Both the position numbers and the translations under genes were made by a program. A stretch of DNA of 64,000 bases from Rhodobacteraceae bacterium WFHF2C18 (lineage in GTDB: Bacteria; Pseudomonadota; Alphaproteobacteria; Rhodobacterales; Rhodobacteraceae): positions 248,001 through 312,000 of the forward strand of contig NHTQ01000002.1 of NCBI GenBank assembly GCA_002166865.1. The letters are read 5' to 3'. Below are positions 47,901 through 63,220 of this stretch, one piece after another; within the stretch, counting starts at the first letter, position 1; the number at the start of each line of letters is the position of its first letter. The notes beneath the pieces are model-generated. The model was not told the origin of the DNA, ran no database searches, and worked only from the letters and a program-made list of their open reading frames with translations.

Positions 47901-50639
47901 ATGGCACTGTCCCGGCGGACCGGTGCGCGCTTCCAGGCCTCCATATGGCCCGGCTTCGTCGATGCCATGACCGGGCTGCTTCTGGTGCTGATGTTCGTGC
48001 TCACGATCTTCATGATCGTGCAGTTCGTGCTGCGCGAGACGATCAGCGGGCAGGAGACGCGCCTGGACGAACTCTCCTCCGAGGTGGCGGCGCTGTCCCG
48101 CGCGCTCGGCCTGGAGCAGGACCGCAACGCCACGCTGACCGAACGTGTGGGCGAGTTGACGGCGACCCTGGGCGATGCGCGCGAACGCCAGGAACGGCAG
48201 GCGGCGCTCATCGCCTCCTTGCGGGCCGACAAGGCGGCGCTCGGTGACGATCTGGCCCAGGCCCGCGGCCGGATCGCGGATTTCGAGGAGCAGGTGGCGG
48301 GCCTTCTGGCCGACAGGGAACAGGCGCAGGGCCAGATCGCCGACCTGCGCGACGAGCGCGAGGAATTGCTGTCCAAGCAGGAGTCGCTGCAACTCGCCCT
48401 GGCGGACCTGCGCGACGAGATCGATGCCAAGGCCGAACAGGCGCGGCTTGCCGCCGCCCGGCGGCAGGCGCTGCAGGCCCTGGTGGCCGATCTGCAGCAG
48501 CGCAATGCCGAAGGCGAACAGGCGCAGGCCGCCCTGCGCGGCCGCGTTGCCGACCTGGAAGACAAGCTCAGCGAGGAGGAACAGGCCCGCCTGGCCGAGG
48601 CCGCCGCCGCCGAGGCGCTGCGCGAGAAACTCGAGAACGCCGAAGCGGAGCTGACGGCGATGACCCTGGCGCTGGAAGAGCAGCGCCGCCGCGCCGAGGA
48701 AACCCTGACCATGCTGGCCGCGGCGGAAGAGGCCAACGAGGATCTCGACATCCAGCTGGCCGCCGCGCTGATGGCGCAGGAGCAAGCCGAACGCGCCCTG
48801 GCCGCCGCACAAAGCGAGGCCACGCTGCGCGAGGACAGGATCGGGGCGTTGCAGACCCAACTCGCGACCGCCGAATCCGAACTGGAAGAAACCCAGGCGA
48901 AGCTGCGCGCGGCCGAGAGCGGCCGGGAAAAAGCGGCCACCAAGCTCGGTTCCGTGGAGGCGGCCCTGGCCCGCGCCCTGGCCGACGCCGAGGCCAAGGG
49001 CGCCGCCCTGCAGGAGCTGCGCGTCCGCCTGAGCGAAACCGAGGCCGCCGCCGCGGCGGTGGCGCAGCGCCATGCCGCGCAGCAGACGACCCTGGAACAG
49101 CGCATCGCCGACGCCGAGGCGGCCCTGGCCGACCTTCGGCGCGAGAAGACGGCGGGCGAGGAGGCGTTCGCGGCAGAGAAGGTGGCGCTGCAGGAGCGGT
49201 TGACCGAACTGGAGGCGCGGCTTGCCCGCGCCGAGGACAGGGGCGAGACGCTGGATACCGAACGGGCCACGCTGGCCGAGCGGGTGGCCGAGCTGGAATC
49301 GCAGCTCGCCGCGGCGGAAGCGGCGCGCACCGACCTGGCCGGCGAAAAGGCCGGGCTGGAAGAGCGTATCGGGGCGCTCGAGGCCCGCCTGGCCGAAGAA
49401 CGCGCCGACAAGCAGACGCTGGGCGCCGAGAAATCCGAACTGGCCGCGCGCCTGGCGAAGCTGGAGAGGGAACTGGCGCAGCTGCGCGCGGCACGCGACA
49501 CCCTCACCGCCGAGAAGTCGGCGCTGTCCGAGCGTCTGAGCCGGCTGGAGCAGGACCTCGCCGCGCTCCGGGCGGAACGGGAGGACCTGGCAGGCACCAG
49601 CAAGAGCCTGGAACAACGGCTGGCCGAAGCGCTGGCCGCCAAGGTGGCGGCCGAGGCCAAGGCAGTGGAGAATGCCGAGTTGATCGCCGATCTTCGCCTG
49701 CAACTGGACGCGGCCCGCACGGAATTGACGCAGACGAAACAGCGTCTGGCCAAGGCGATGGCGGCCAGCGAGGATAGCGCGCTTGAGGCCGAGGAGATCC
49801 GCAAGCGCCTTGCGGCGGCGCTGGCGGCGAAACTCGCGGCCGAGCAGGAAGCGGCGGCGGGGCTGAGCAAGGCCGAGGAACGTGCCGCCTTGCTGTCGCA
49901 GGCGCGCGAGCGACTGGCCACACAGGAGGAAAAGACCGCCGAGGCGGTCAAGCAGCAGGCCCTTCTCAACCGTCAGGTCGCCGCCCTGCGCGAGCAGCTG
50001 TCCAACCTCCAGGCCCTGCTGGACGACGCCAAGAGCCGAGAGGCCGCCAGCGACGTGCAGATCCAGACCCTGGGCCGCGACCTGAACACCGCGCTCGCGC
50101 GGCTGGCCGCCGAAGAGCGCAAGCGCCGCAAGCTGGAGGAAGAGAAGCGCAAGCTGCTGGAACAGCAGAAGGAAAACCTCGAGAAGTACCGCTCGGAGTT
50201 CTTTGGGCGGCTGCGCGACGTGCTGGGCAACCGCGAGGGCATCCGGATCGAGGGGGATCGCTTCGTCTTTTCCTCCGAGGTGCTTTTCCCGCCGGCCGAG
50301 GCCGAACTTTCCCCGGCCGGCCGCGCCGAAATCGCCAAGGTGGCCGATATCCTGCGCGAGGTGGGCGACGAGATCCCGCCCGGCATCGACTGGATCATCC
50401 GGGTGGACGGGCACACCGACGACGTGCCGCTGATCCCCGGCGCCAAGTTCGAAGACAACTGGGAACTCAGCCAGGCGCGCGCGCTGTCGGTGGTGCGCTA
50501 CATGATCGACGAGTTGGGCATCTCGCCCGATCGGTTGTCGGCCAACGGGTTCGGGGAATACCAGCCCGTCAATCCCGCCGACACGCCGGAGGCGCGGGCC
50601 CAGAACCGCCGGATCGAACTCAAGTTCACCGAACAGTAG
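47901..50639 (+). CDS. MotB/OmpA-like peptidoglycan-binding protein with giant coiled coil
   Basis: A 912-residue bitopic protein in three parts. Residues 1-46 are a short cytoplasmic tail and one helix, WPGFVDAMTGLLLVLMFVL, where D21 matches the proton-carrying aspartate of MotB. Residues about 50-766 are an almost uninterrupted heptad-type coiled coil rich in alanine, glutamate, leucine and arginine. Residues 767-912 are an OmpA/MotB domain with VDGHTDDVPL, WELSQARALSVVRYM, ANGFGEYQPV and NRRIELKF, able to bind peptidoglycan. Together with the gene three bases upstream it has the make-up of a stator unit. If one straight helix, about 715 coiled-coil residues would be roughly 105 nm, far more than the periplasm, so it must fold back or lie along the wall. 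Function is unknown. Confidence 0.88.
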   Translation: MALSRRTGARFQASIWPGFVDAMTGLLLVLMFVLTIFMIVQFVLRETISGQETRLDELSSEVAALSRALGLEQDRNATLTERVGELTATLGDARERQERQAALIASLRADKAALGDDLAQARGRIADFEEQVAGLLADREQAQGQIADLRDEREELLSKQESLQLALADLRDEIDAKAEQARLAAARRQALQALVADLQQRNAEGEQAQAALRGRVADLEDKLSEEEQARLAEAAAAEALREKLENAEAELTAMTLALEEQRRRAEETLTMLAAAEEANEDLDIQLAAALMAQEQAERALAAAQSEATLREDRIGALQTQLATAESELEETQAKLRAAESGREKAATKLGSVEAALARALADAEAKGAALQELRVRLSETEAAAAAVAQRHAAQQTTLEQRIADAEAALADLRREKTAGEEAFAAEKVALQERLTELEARLARAEDRGETLDTERATLAERVAELESQLAAAEAARTDLAGEKAGLEERIGALEARLAEERADKQTLGAEKSELAARLAKLERELAQLRAARDTLTAEKSALSERLSRLEQDLAALRAEREDLAGTSKSLEQRLAEALAAKVAAEAKAVENAELIADLRLQLDAARTELTQTKQRLAKAMAASEDSALEAEEIRKRLAAALAAKLAAEQEAAAGLSKAEERAALLSQARERLATQEEKTAEAVKQQALLNRQVAALREQLSNLQALLDDAKSREAASDVQIQTLGRDLNTALARLAAEERKRRKLEEEKRKLLEQQKENLEKYRSEFFGRLRDVLGNREGIRIEGDRFVFSSEVLFPPAEAELSPAGRAEIAKVADILREVGDEIPPGIDWIIRVDGHTDDVPLIPGAKFEDNWELSQARALSVVRYMIDELGISPDRLSANGFGEYQPVNPADTPEARAQNRRIELKFTEQ

Positions 50640-50642
50640 CCG

Positions 50643-51610
50643 TCAGCGCGCGACGGTGATGTCGGCGTGCCGCGCGGCGATCACGGTGCCCGCCCGGATC
50701 AGCCGGACGTAGCCGCGGTAGGCGCCGGGCGGCCAGCCGCGCTCGGGGCTGCGCCGGCCGGCGGCGCGGAACAGGCTGCGCGCGGGCGCCTTCAGCGGGA
50801 TGGTCCGATCGAGGATGCGGCCCCGCGGGCCTTGGGCGGAAAGGTGCAGCCGGTCGCCCGGGCGGGCGTGAAAGACATGACCGTAAAGCACCAGCGGCGC
50901 GCTTGGCACGGCGCGGCGGGCCCGGGCCGCTCCGCTGCGGACGGCGTCTAAATCGGGCACGGCGGTGGCGAAGCCGGCGGTGAAAAGCCCCGCGCGGTGG
51001 TAGGGCGGGGCATCGGCCCAAAGGCCGTCGCCCTTGGCCGGCCCGCACTCCTCCGCGTCGTCCGGGCGGAAGGGATCGACGACTGCCCCGTCCTTCAGCA
51101 CGCCGAGGTGCAAGTGGGGCATGTTGGTCAGGCCGCTCAGCCCGACTTGGCCCAGGACCGCGCCGGCAGCGACCCGCGCGCCCGGCTCCACGGCGACGGA
51201 CCCCTGCCTGAGGTGGCAGTACAGGGTCTGCCAGCCCTGCCCGTGGTCGATGCGCACGGCATTGCCGCATTCCCGGCCCCGGATCTCCGGGCGGGTTTCG
51301 GCGGTGACTGGGCGGTCGGGCAGGCCGTCGCGCGTGGCGGCCACGCGCCCGGGCGCCGCGGCCAGGACGGCCGTGCCGGCCTTCATTTTCGCGAAGGACA
51401 AAAGCGCGATGTCCGTGCCGCTGTGCCCGTCGCGGGATTTCAGCCCGCAGGCGTGGTCGCGCACGCCCGGGCCCGGGGCGGTATCGACGTAATCCTCGAT
51501 ATAACAATCCTGCCCGAGCGTGCAGGCCACGGGCAGGATCAGGGAGGGCGGATCGGCCGCCGCCGGGGCGGCGGCCAATGTCAGGGACAGGGCAACCGCC
51601 CCGGCGCGCA

Positions 51611-51611
<1 letters not shown>
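50643..51611 (-). CDS. M23 family metallopeptidase
   Basis: A 322-residue exported peptidase with a signal peptide (cleavage near AAAD at 17-20) and a LytM/M23 domain. The zinc motif H63-x3-D67 (GHSGTDIALL) pairs with the later HLH of MPHLHLG, so the active site appears complete. A C-terminal immunoglobulin-like beta domain of about 110 residues follows. M23 enzymes cut peptidoglycan crosslinks. The gene converges with the coiled-coil OmpA-like gene with three bases between stops. It overlaps the clpA stop by one base on the same strand. Confidence 0.9.
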
Positions 51612-53944
<2,333 letters not shown>

Positions 53945-54050
53945 TTGGGTGCTCCTTCTGATCTGGGCCGGGACACGGGTGCCGCCGACCTTGGCCTCAT
54001 ACCTTTAAAGTTTGGTCGAGATGGCCACGTCTTCAAGGATTTTTTGGTCA

Positions 54051-54079
54051 CACCCGGTCACTTTTCGAAACGCCGGGTG
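54051..54079. repeat. Inverted repeat between gloB and clpA
   Basis: 7-bp arms, CACCCGG (54051-54057) and CCGGGTG (54073-54079), enclose an AT-rich 15-base loop. It lies 20 bases past the end of gloB. An A tract follows on the transcribed strand instead of a T tract, so it is not a classic terminator. It may mark the gloB 3' end or a regulatory site for clpA. Confidence 0.4.
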
Positions 54080-54099
54080 GGCATTTGCCGCGCGACGGC

Positions 54100-54867
54100 T
54101 CAAAACCGGTCCTTGCGCGCCCGTAACTCGGCGAAGACCTCTGCCGGGTCGGCGCCGGTCATGCCCAGTTGTGCCTGGATCGCGGGCGAGCGGGCACGCA
54201 GGAACGGGTTGGTGTCCAGTTCTTCGGACAATTGCGACGGCACGGTGGGTTTGCCCTTGGCACGGGCCCTGTCGATTGCGTCCTTGCGGGATATAAGCGC
54301 GTGGTTGTCGGGATCAACGGTCAGGGCGAATTCCGCGTTCTTCTGGGTGTACTCGTGCCCCGAGCAGATCATAGTCTCGGGCGGCAGGTCCATGAGCTTT
54401 TGCAGGCTGTTCCACATCTGCGCCGGCGTGCCCTCGAAGACCCGGCCGCACCCCATCGCCATCAGGCTGTCGCCGGTGAAGGCCACATCGCTGTCGGGAA
54501 AGTGGAAGGCGATGTGCCCCACCGTGTGCCCGGGCACGTCGATCACGATGCCCGTCTGGGTTCCGACGGCGACGCGCTCGCCCTCTTCCAGCGCCACGTC
54601 GAGCGGGGGCAGGCGCTCCGCGTCGGCGGCGGCCCCGACCACCTGTGCGGAATGTTCGGCCAGCAGGGCGTCAAGGCCCTGGACGTGGTCCGCGTGGTGA
54701 TGGGTCAGCAGAACGTGGCTCGCACGCCAGCCCTTGTCCTTCAGGGCCGCCAGGATCGGCGCGGCCTCGGGCACGTCGACGACCGCCGTTGCGCCGGTTT
54801 CGGGGTCATGGGCCAGGCACGCGTAGTTGTCGCTCAGGCAGGGAACGGTCTCGATCTGAAAGGTCAT
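54100..54867 (-). CDS. gloB: Hydroxyacylglutathione hydrolase (glyoxalase II)
   Basis: A 255-residue metallo-beta-lactamase-fold enzyme hydrolysing S-lactoylglutathione to lactate and glutathione in methylglyoxal detoxification. The metal-binding motif THHHADH lies at 55-61. VPGHTVGHIAFH, the metal-bridging aspartate in FTGDSLMAMGCGR, the glutathione-site GHEYTQKNAEFAL and the C-terminal LDTNPFLR are all intact. The ATG at 54867 gives the standard length. It diverges from the methyltransferase gene with a 45-base gap. Confidence 0.95.
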   Translation of the reverse strand: MTFQIETVPCLSDNYACLAHDPETGATAVVDVPEAAPILAALKDKGWRASHVLLTHHHADHVQGLDALLAEHSAQVVGAAADAERLPPLDVALEEGERVAVGTQTGIVIDVPGHTVGHIAFHFPDSDVAFTGDSLMAMGCGRVFEGTPAQMWNSLQKLMDLPPETMICSGHEYTQKNAEFALTVDPDNHALISRKDAIDRARAKGKPTVPSQLSEELDTNPFLRARSPAIQAQLGMTGADPAEVFAELRARKDRF

Positions 54868-54912
54868 GGAGTTTCCCCATTCAGCGGTTAGTGTTAGCAA
54901 TCAGACTGACGG

Positions 54913-55671
54913 ATGATGGACCTCTCTGCAATGCATCTGGACGTGCAGGACCTGCGCAACTTCTACTACCGCAGCCGGCTTGGCCGCGCGGCGCAGAAGA
55001 CCATCCGCGAGGCGCTTGCCAGCTTCTGGCCCGAAGCGCAGGGCCAGACGGTGGCGGGCTTCGGCTTCGCCGTGCCCTTCCTGCGGCCTTACCTGGCCGA
55101 CGCGCGCCGTGTGGTGGCGCTGATGCCCGGGCCGCAGGGCGTGGTGGGCTGGCCGCAAGGGATGCCGAACGTCTCGGTCCTGTGCGAGGAGACGGCCTGG
55201 CCGCTGGACACCGGCCGCGTGGACAAGCTCTTGGTGGTGCACGGGCTGGAGACCTCGCAGCACCCCGCGCTGGTGCTGGAGGAATGCTGGCGGGTGCTGG
55301 GCCCGGGCGGCTCGGCCCTGTTCGTGGTGCCCAACCGTGCGGGCCTGTGGTCGCGCAGCGACCGCACGCCGTTCGGCTACGGCCGCCCCTATTCGCAGAG
55401 CCAGCTCGAAACGCAGTTGAAGGCGCATCATTTCCTGCCCGAGCGGCACGCCACGGCGCTCTACCAGCCGCCGTCGGAGAAACGCTTCTGGCGCAAGACC
55501 GCCGGCATGTGGGAGACGCTGGGAACGAAGGTCTGGCCGATCCTGTCCGGGGGCGTCCTGATCGTGGAGGCCAGCAAGCGGGTGCATTCGCCCTCCGGCC
55601 CCGGCCTGCGCGAGACGGTGCGCAAGCCCCTGGACGTGCTCAAGCCCAAGCCCGAGGCCAAGCCGGTGTGA
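54913..55671 (+). CDS. Class I SAM-dependent methyltransferase-like protein
   Basis: A 252-residue protein with the layout of a class I methyltransferase. [11 protein letters not shown] stands at the position of motif I, and [33 protein letters not shown] covers the later motifs in the style of UbiE/methyltransf_11 proteins. Motif I lacks the usual GxGxG, so cofactor binding may be altered. The C-terminal 30 residues are lysine/proline rich. Start choice: ATG 54913 as given, though ATG 54931 ([13 protein letters not shown]) is an equally plausible start. It is conserved beside gloB in related genomes as far as I recall. Confidence 0.8.
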   Translation: MMDLSAMHLDVQDLRNFYYRSRLGRAAQKTIREALASFWPEAQGQTVAGFGFAVPFLRPYLADARRVVALMPGPQGVVGWPQGMPNVSVLCEETAWPLDTGRVDKLLVVHGLETSQHPALVLEECWRVLGPGGSALFVVPNRAGLWSRSDRTPFGYGRPYSQSQLETQLKAHHFLPERHATALYQPPSEKRFWRKTAGMWETLGTKVWPILSGGVLIVEASKRVHSPSGPGLRETVRKPLDVLKPKPEAKPV

Positions 55672-56054
55672 CGGACGGTGATCCGGTACGGGCCGTACGG
55701 GGATTTCGCACGGTAACGGCGAGGATCCGCCGGCCGCGATTGTCGGCGCGCTCCGGGGGATTGAGGGTGCTAGCGATAACAGCGGCACCGGAGGAATCGC
55801 AAAATCCTGACCACCCGGTGACTTTTTCAACACCTGATTTCGGCGCAAAGGGTCGCAGGGCCGGCAAGTCTTTGAAAACACGCTGTATTCAAAGGTATAC
55901 AACTTTTTTCAAGCTTCTTGCCGGGTGGGGTCCGCTCTGCTACACCCCTGCCGAATTTCGGTGTTTCGCAAGGAACAACCCATGCAAACGCCCCCGGCAC
56001 GACGGCACGCAGCCGTTCTGACGCGAACCGGGGCCAGAAATCGGAAGGGTGGAC
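55672..56054 (+). other. Non-coding region upstream of the ATP synthase operon
   Basis: This 383-base gap between the methyltransferase gene and atpH holds no convincing gene. It contains an AT-rich pocket around 55870-55915, which is unusual in this window, with two possible promoters. The first is TTGAAA/TATACA (separate entry). The second is TTGCCG (55918-55923) with TACACC (55941-55946) at 17 bp. An ATG at 55981 opens a frame that runs into atpH out of register and looks meaningless. A long leader for atpH seems likely. Confidence 0.6.
55872..55901 (+). promoter_or_regulatory. Candidate promoter of atpHAGDC
   Basis: TTGAAA (55872-55877) and TATACA (55896-55901) are separated by 18 bp inside an AT-rich pocket, about 150 bases ahead of atpH. 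Both hexamers are close to the housekeeping consensus. Confidence 0.5.
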
Positions 56055-56615
56055 GTGTCCGAACCAGCTTCGATCTCCTCCGGCATTGCCGAGCGCTATG
56101 CCACCGCCATCTTCGAGCTTGCCCGGGAAAACGGGTCGCTGGACAAGCTGGAAGGCAACCTCGACGACCTTGCCGGCGCGCTGGACGAAAGCCGGGAGAT
56201 GCGCCGGATGATCTCCTCGCCGGTGGTCACGCGCGACGAGCAGGGCCACGCGATCCGCGCCTTGGGCGAAAAGATGGGCCTGATCCCCGAGCTGCAGAAG
56301 GGTCTGGGCCTCATGGCGGAGAAGCGCCGCCTGTTCGTGCTGCCGCAACTGGTGGCGCAACTGAACGCGATGCTGGCCGAGCACAAGGGCGAGGTGACCG
56401 CCGAGGTCGCCAGCGCCAAGGCCCTGACCAAGGCACAGCAGGAAAAGCTGGCCAAGACGCTGAAGGCCCGCGTGGGCAAGGACGTCAAGATCAATGCGAC
56501 CGTCGATGAAAGCCTCATCGGCGGTCTTGTCGTCAAGGTGGGCTCGAAGATGATCGATACCTCGATCCGCTCGCGCCTCAATTCCCTCCAGAATGCAATG
56601 AAAGAGGTCGGATAA
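56055..56615 (+). CDS. atpH: ATP synthase F1 subunit delta
   Basis: The 186-residue delta subunit links the F1 head to the peripheral stalk b subunits. The OSCP-type fold is visible: the N-terminal helical bundle (GIAERYATAIFELA) and the C-terminal VDESLIGGLVVKVGSKMIDTSIRSRL. I chose GTG 56055, which gives SEPASIS as N-terminus and has AAGGG at proper distance. A GTG at 56049 would be too close to that site. atpA starts immediately after its stop. The Fo genes are not in this window, consistent with the split F1/Fo arrangement of Rhodobacterales. Confidence 0.95.
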   Translation: MSEPASISSGIAERYATAIFELARENGSLDKLEGNLDDLAGALDESREMRRMISSPVVTRDEQGHAIRALGEKMGLIPELQKGLGLMAEKRRLFVLPQLVAQLNAMLAEHKGEVTAEVASAKALTKAQQEKLAKTLKARVGKDVKINATVDESLIGGLVVKVGSKMIDTSIRSRLNSLQNAMKEVG

Positions 56616-58154
<1,539 letters not shown>

Positions 58155-58167
58155 GGGGGACGAGGCA

Positions 58168-60488
<2,321 letters not shown>

Positions 60489-60556
60489 TTGCAGCGGCGT
60501 TCTGACCGGGGCGGGCCACGGTCCGCGCCCCGGCAGGGCATGACAAGGAGCCCCTG

Positions 60557-60982
60557 ATGGCTGATACAATGCAATTCGATCTGGTCTCGCCGGAACGGCT
60601 GCTGACCTCGGTCCAAGCCGGGGCGGTACAGCTGCCCGGTGCGGACGGCAACCTGACCGCCATGCCCGATCACGCGCCGCTCATCACCACGCTGCGTCCG
60701 GGCCTGGTGCGGGCCTCGGGGCCGGAGGGCGAGGCGGAATACGTGGTCACCGGCGGTTTTGCCGAGGTGAGTTCGGAAAGCGTGTCGGTCCTGGCCGAGC
60801 GTGCGGTGCCGCGCGAGGAGATGACCCAGGAAGAGTTCTCCACCATGATCTCGGAGGCTCAGAAGAAGCTGGAGAAGACCAAGGAGGTCTTCGTCAACGA
60901 GCCCGGACCGGTCGACGATGCGGCCAAGCTATTGTCCGATCTCGTGGCCATGGGCGACGAGATGGGCCTGTCGGCCTACTGA
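60557..60982 (+). CDS. atpC: ATP synthase F1 subunit epsilon
   Basis: The 141-residue epsilon subunit, which couples the gamma shaft to the c ring and can inhibit ATP hydrolysis. The N-terminal beta-sandwich ([33 protein letters not shown]) is typical, and the C-terminal two-helix region is present but short. AAGGAG precedes the ATG. It ends the atpHAGDC operon, which is closed by a strong terminator about 30 bases later. Confidence 0.96.
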   Translation: MADTMQFDLVSPERLLTSVQAGAVQLPGADGNLTAMPDHAPLITTLRPGLVRASGPEGEAEYVVTGGFAEVSSESVSVLAERAVPREEMTQEEFSTMISEAQKKLEKTKEVFVNEPGPVDDAAKLLSDLVAMGDEMGLSAY

Positions 60983-61010
60983 CGCGGCTACGCTGACCGG
61001 CGATCGCAAT

Positions 61011-61035
61011 GGCCCGCCCTTTGGCGGGCCTTTTT
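61011..61035 (+). terminator. Rho-independent terminator of the atp operon
   Basis: A perfect 8-bp stem (61011-61018 with 61023-61030) with a CTTT loop is followed by five T residues and a further T-rich stretch. Confidence 0.93.
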
Positions 61036-61099
61036 CATTTTTCTTGCCCAGCCTCGCCATGACCCCGTATCAATGATGGGGTTCGGACGAAGGCACGCC

Positions 61100-61450
61100 A
61101 TGAAGCATCTCAGCGCCAGCACCATCGGAATCGATCAGGGAGATGATGTGCTGTTCTCGGACTACGAGGACGGTGGAGAGATGTGGACCGGTCAGGGGGA
61201 ACGGGAACGGCGCCACGTTCTGAGGTTCTCGGAACCCTTCCGCGGCTCCCCCGCGGTGCACGTGGCGCTGTCCATGTGGGACATGGACCAGGCGACCAAC
61301 GCCCGCGCCGACGTGTCCGCGGCGAATGTCACCGCAGAGGGCTTCGAAGTGGTATTCCGCACCTGGGGCGATACCCGCGTCGCCCGGGCGCGGGTGCGCT
61401 GGATGGCTGTGGGCGAGCTTGCTCACGAGGACGACTGGGATCTTTACTGA
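61100..61450 (+). CDS. H-type lectin domain protein
   Basis: A 116-residue all-beta protein resembling the H-type lectin domain of invertebrate agglutinins and discoidin. FSEPFRGSPAVHVALSMWDMD and EGFEVVFRTWGDTRVARARVRWMAVG show the characteristic strand pattern, with tryptophans and the NARADVSAANVT turn. No signal peptide is visible, so it is cytoplasmic or exported by another route. I chose the ATG at 61100, with GAAGG seven bases upstream. It stands between the atp terminator and the converging prs gene. The ligand and role are unknown. Confidence 0.8.
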   Translation: MKHLSASTIGIDQGDDVLFSDYEDGGEMWTGQGERERRHVLRFSEPFRGSPAVHVALSMWDMDQATNARADVSAANVTAEGFEVVFRTWGDTRVARARVRWMAVGELAHEDDWDLY

Positions 61451-61495
61451 ACCGGCAGCCGCGCGATGGCGCGCGACCTGCCTGCGCGGAACGGA

Positions 61496-62512
61496 TCAGC
61501 TGGCGAACTGGCCCTCGTAGACGGGTTCCAGCGTGGGCATCTCGAACAGCGAGGAAACGGAGGTCCCGTTCCAGATGTTCAGGATCGCCTGCGCGAAGAC
61601 CGGGGCGGTGGGAATGATCCGGATATTGGGCGTGGCGCGCACGGCCTCGGTCGGGGCGATGGTGTCGGTGATGACCATGCTTTTCAGGACCGAGTTCGTG
61701 ATCCGCTCGACCGCCGGGCCGGACAGGACACCGTGGGTGGTGTAGGCGTGCACCTCCTCAGCCCCGTTGTCGAGCAGCACTTGGGCGGCTTTGCACAGTG
61801 TGCCGGCGGTGTCGCACATGTCGTCGACGATCACGCACTTCTTGCCCTCGACTTCACCGATCACCGTCATCTCCGCGACCTCCCCGGCCTTCTCGCGGCG
61901 CTTGTCGACGATCGACAGCGGGGCGTCGATCCGCTTGGCCAGTTCGCGGGCGCGGGCCACACCGCCCACGTCGGGAGAGACGATCATCACCTTGTCCATC
62001 TCACCCCGGAACTGGCTCTTGAGGTCGAGCGCGAAGATCGGCGCGGCATAGAGGTTGTCCACGGGGATGTCGAAGAAGCCCTGGATCTGGGCCGCGTGCA
62101 GGTCCATCGTCAGCACCCGCTCGATCCCCGCGCCGACCAGCATGTTCGCCACCAGCTTGGCCGAGATCGGCGTGCGCGCCTTTGCGCGGCGATCCTGACG
62201 GGCGTAGCCGAAATAGGGGATCACGGCAGTGATGCGCTTGGCCGACGAGCGGCGCAGCGCATCGGCCATGATGAGCAGTTCCATCAGGTTGTCGTTGGCC
62301 GGGTTCGAGGTGGGCTGGATGATGAACATGTCCTCGCCGCGGACGTTTTCATAGACCTCGACGAAGATCTCCTGGTCGTTGAAACGTTCGACACGGGCAT
62401 CCACGAGGCCCATGCTGACGCCGCGGTGCATGGTCATTCGGCGGGCAATGGCCTGGGCGAGGGGCAGGTTGGCGTTGCCCGCGATCAGTTTGGGTTCTGG
62501 TACGTTCGACAT
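61496..62512 (-). CDS. prs: Ribose-phosphate pyrophosphokinase
   Basis: A 338-residue enzyme making PRPP from ribose 5-phosphate and ATP, which feeds nucleotide, histidine and NAD synthesis. Diagnostic motifs are [46 protein letters not shown], the flexible-loop [13 protein letters not shown] and the PRPP-binding [12 protein letters not shown] chose the ATG at 62512 because the family begins with a short leader before [14 protein letters not shown]. It is a single gene, divergent from the isomerase gene over 105 bases. Confidence 0.97.
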   Translation of the reverse strand: MSNVPEPKLIAGNANLPLAQAIARRMTMHRGVSMGLVDARVERFNDQEIFVEVYENVRGEDMFIIQPTSNPANDNLMELLIMADALRRSSAKRITAVIPYFGYARQDRRAKARTPISAKLVANMLVGAGIERVLTMDLHAAQIQGFFDIPVDNLYAAPIFALDLKSQFRGEMDKVMIVSPDVGGVARARELAKRIDAPLSIVDKRREKAGEVAEMTVIGEVEGKKCVIVDDMCDTAGTLCKAAQVLLDNGAEEVHAYTTHGVLSGPAVERITNSVLKSMVITDTIAPTEAVRATPNIRIIPTAPVFAQAILNIWNGTSVSSLFEMPTLEPVYEGQFAS

Positions 62513-62617
62513 GTGAAAAGCGGTCCCCGGGTGGCGCGATGACAGATTCGTGACATTGACACCGCTTAGCATGGGCGTACCGTCGGGCAAACCGATGCTG
62601 CAGGGGGAGGCAGCAAA

Positions 62618-63217
62618 ATGGCGCACATCGATTACTATTTCTCCACGCTTTCGCCGTTCGCCTACCTGGCCGGGCTTCGGTTGGAGGAAATTGCGGGCCG
62701 AACCGGCGCGCGGGTGAGCTACAAGCCGCTGGACATCCTGGCGCTTTTCGCGCGCACCGGCGGGACGCCCCCGAACGAACGGCATCCCAGTCGGCAAGCC
62801 TACCGCCTGCAGGAAATGGCCCGGACGGCGAAGAAGCAGGAGATGCCGATCGTCCTCAAACCGGCGCACTGGCCGACGAATCCCGCGCCCGCTTCCTATG
62901 CGGTGATCGCCGCGCAGAAGGCGGGGGGCGGTGACCTGGGTCAGCTGGTGCATGCGATCCTGCGGGCCTGCTGGGCCGAGGAGCGCGACATCGCCGCGGA
63001 CGAGGTGGTGCGCGACTGCCTGCAGAGTGCGGGATTCGACCCCGCGCTGGCCGACAGCGGACTTCTCAGCGGGGCCGAGACCTATGCCGCCAACCTGGAG
63101 GACGCGGTCGCAGCAGGGGTCTTCGGCGCGCCCTTTTACGTGGTCGACAGCGGGCAGCTGTTCTGGGGGCAGGACAAATTGGCGGACCTCGACCTGCACC
63201 TTCAGGGTATTCTCTGA
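62618..63217 (+). CDS. 2-hydroxychromene-2-carboxylate isomerase / GST-kappa-like DsbA-fold protein
   Basis: A 199-residue thioredoxin/GST-kappa-fold protein. The N-terminal [15 protein letters not shown] places serines (S9, S12) at the glutathione-activating position of HCCA isomerases instead of a CxxC. The C-terminal [10 protein letters not shown] followed by [15 protein letters not shown] is the family signature. The enzyme class isomerises naphthalene-degradation intermediates with glutathione, but many alphaproteobacterial members are of unknown use. GGGGGAGG precedes the ATG. It is four bases ahead of the alpha/beta hydrolase gene, likely co-transcribed. Confidence 0.88.
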   Translation: MAHIDYYFSTLSPFAYLAGLRLEEIAGRTGARVSYKPLDILALFARTGGTPPNERHPSRQAYRLQEMARTAKKQEMPIVLKPAHWPTNPAPASYAVIAAQKAGGGDLGQLVHAILRACWAEERDIAADEVVRDCLQSAGFDPALADSGLLSGAETYAANLEDAVAAGVFGAPFYVVDSGQLFWGQDKLADLDLHLQGIL

Positions 63218-63220
63218 CCC

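Noticed and set aside
47894-49969. A 691-residue serine/arginine/alanine-rich minus-strand frame
   Set aside because: Its composition is the mirror of coiled-coil codons (GCG, GAG, CTG) on the other strand. No family resemblance.
46398-50414. A 1338-residue open frame on the minus strand opposite the coiled-coil gene
   Set aside because: It is a low-complexity shadow of the alanine/glutamate/leucine-rich plus-strand gene. It has no domain motifs, and it runs through chaC and the channel gene.
46596-50639. Zorya-type defence system (ZorAB)
   Set aside because: The channel and OmpA-like pair fit ZorAB in outline, but no ZorC, ZorD or ZorE-like helicase or nuclease genes are adjacent. Flanks are housekeeping genes, and the extra-long coil is in the OmpA-like partner rather than in the channel protein tail.
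55981-56509. A leader ORF starting upstream of atpH
   Set aside because: It runs into atpH out of frame, is arginine-rich noise and lacks a clear ribosome site.
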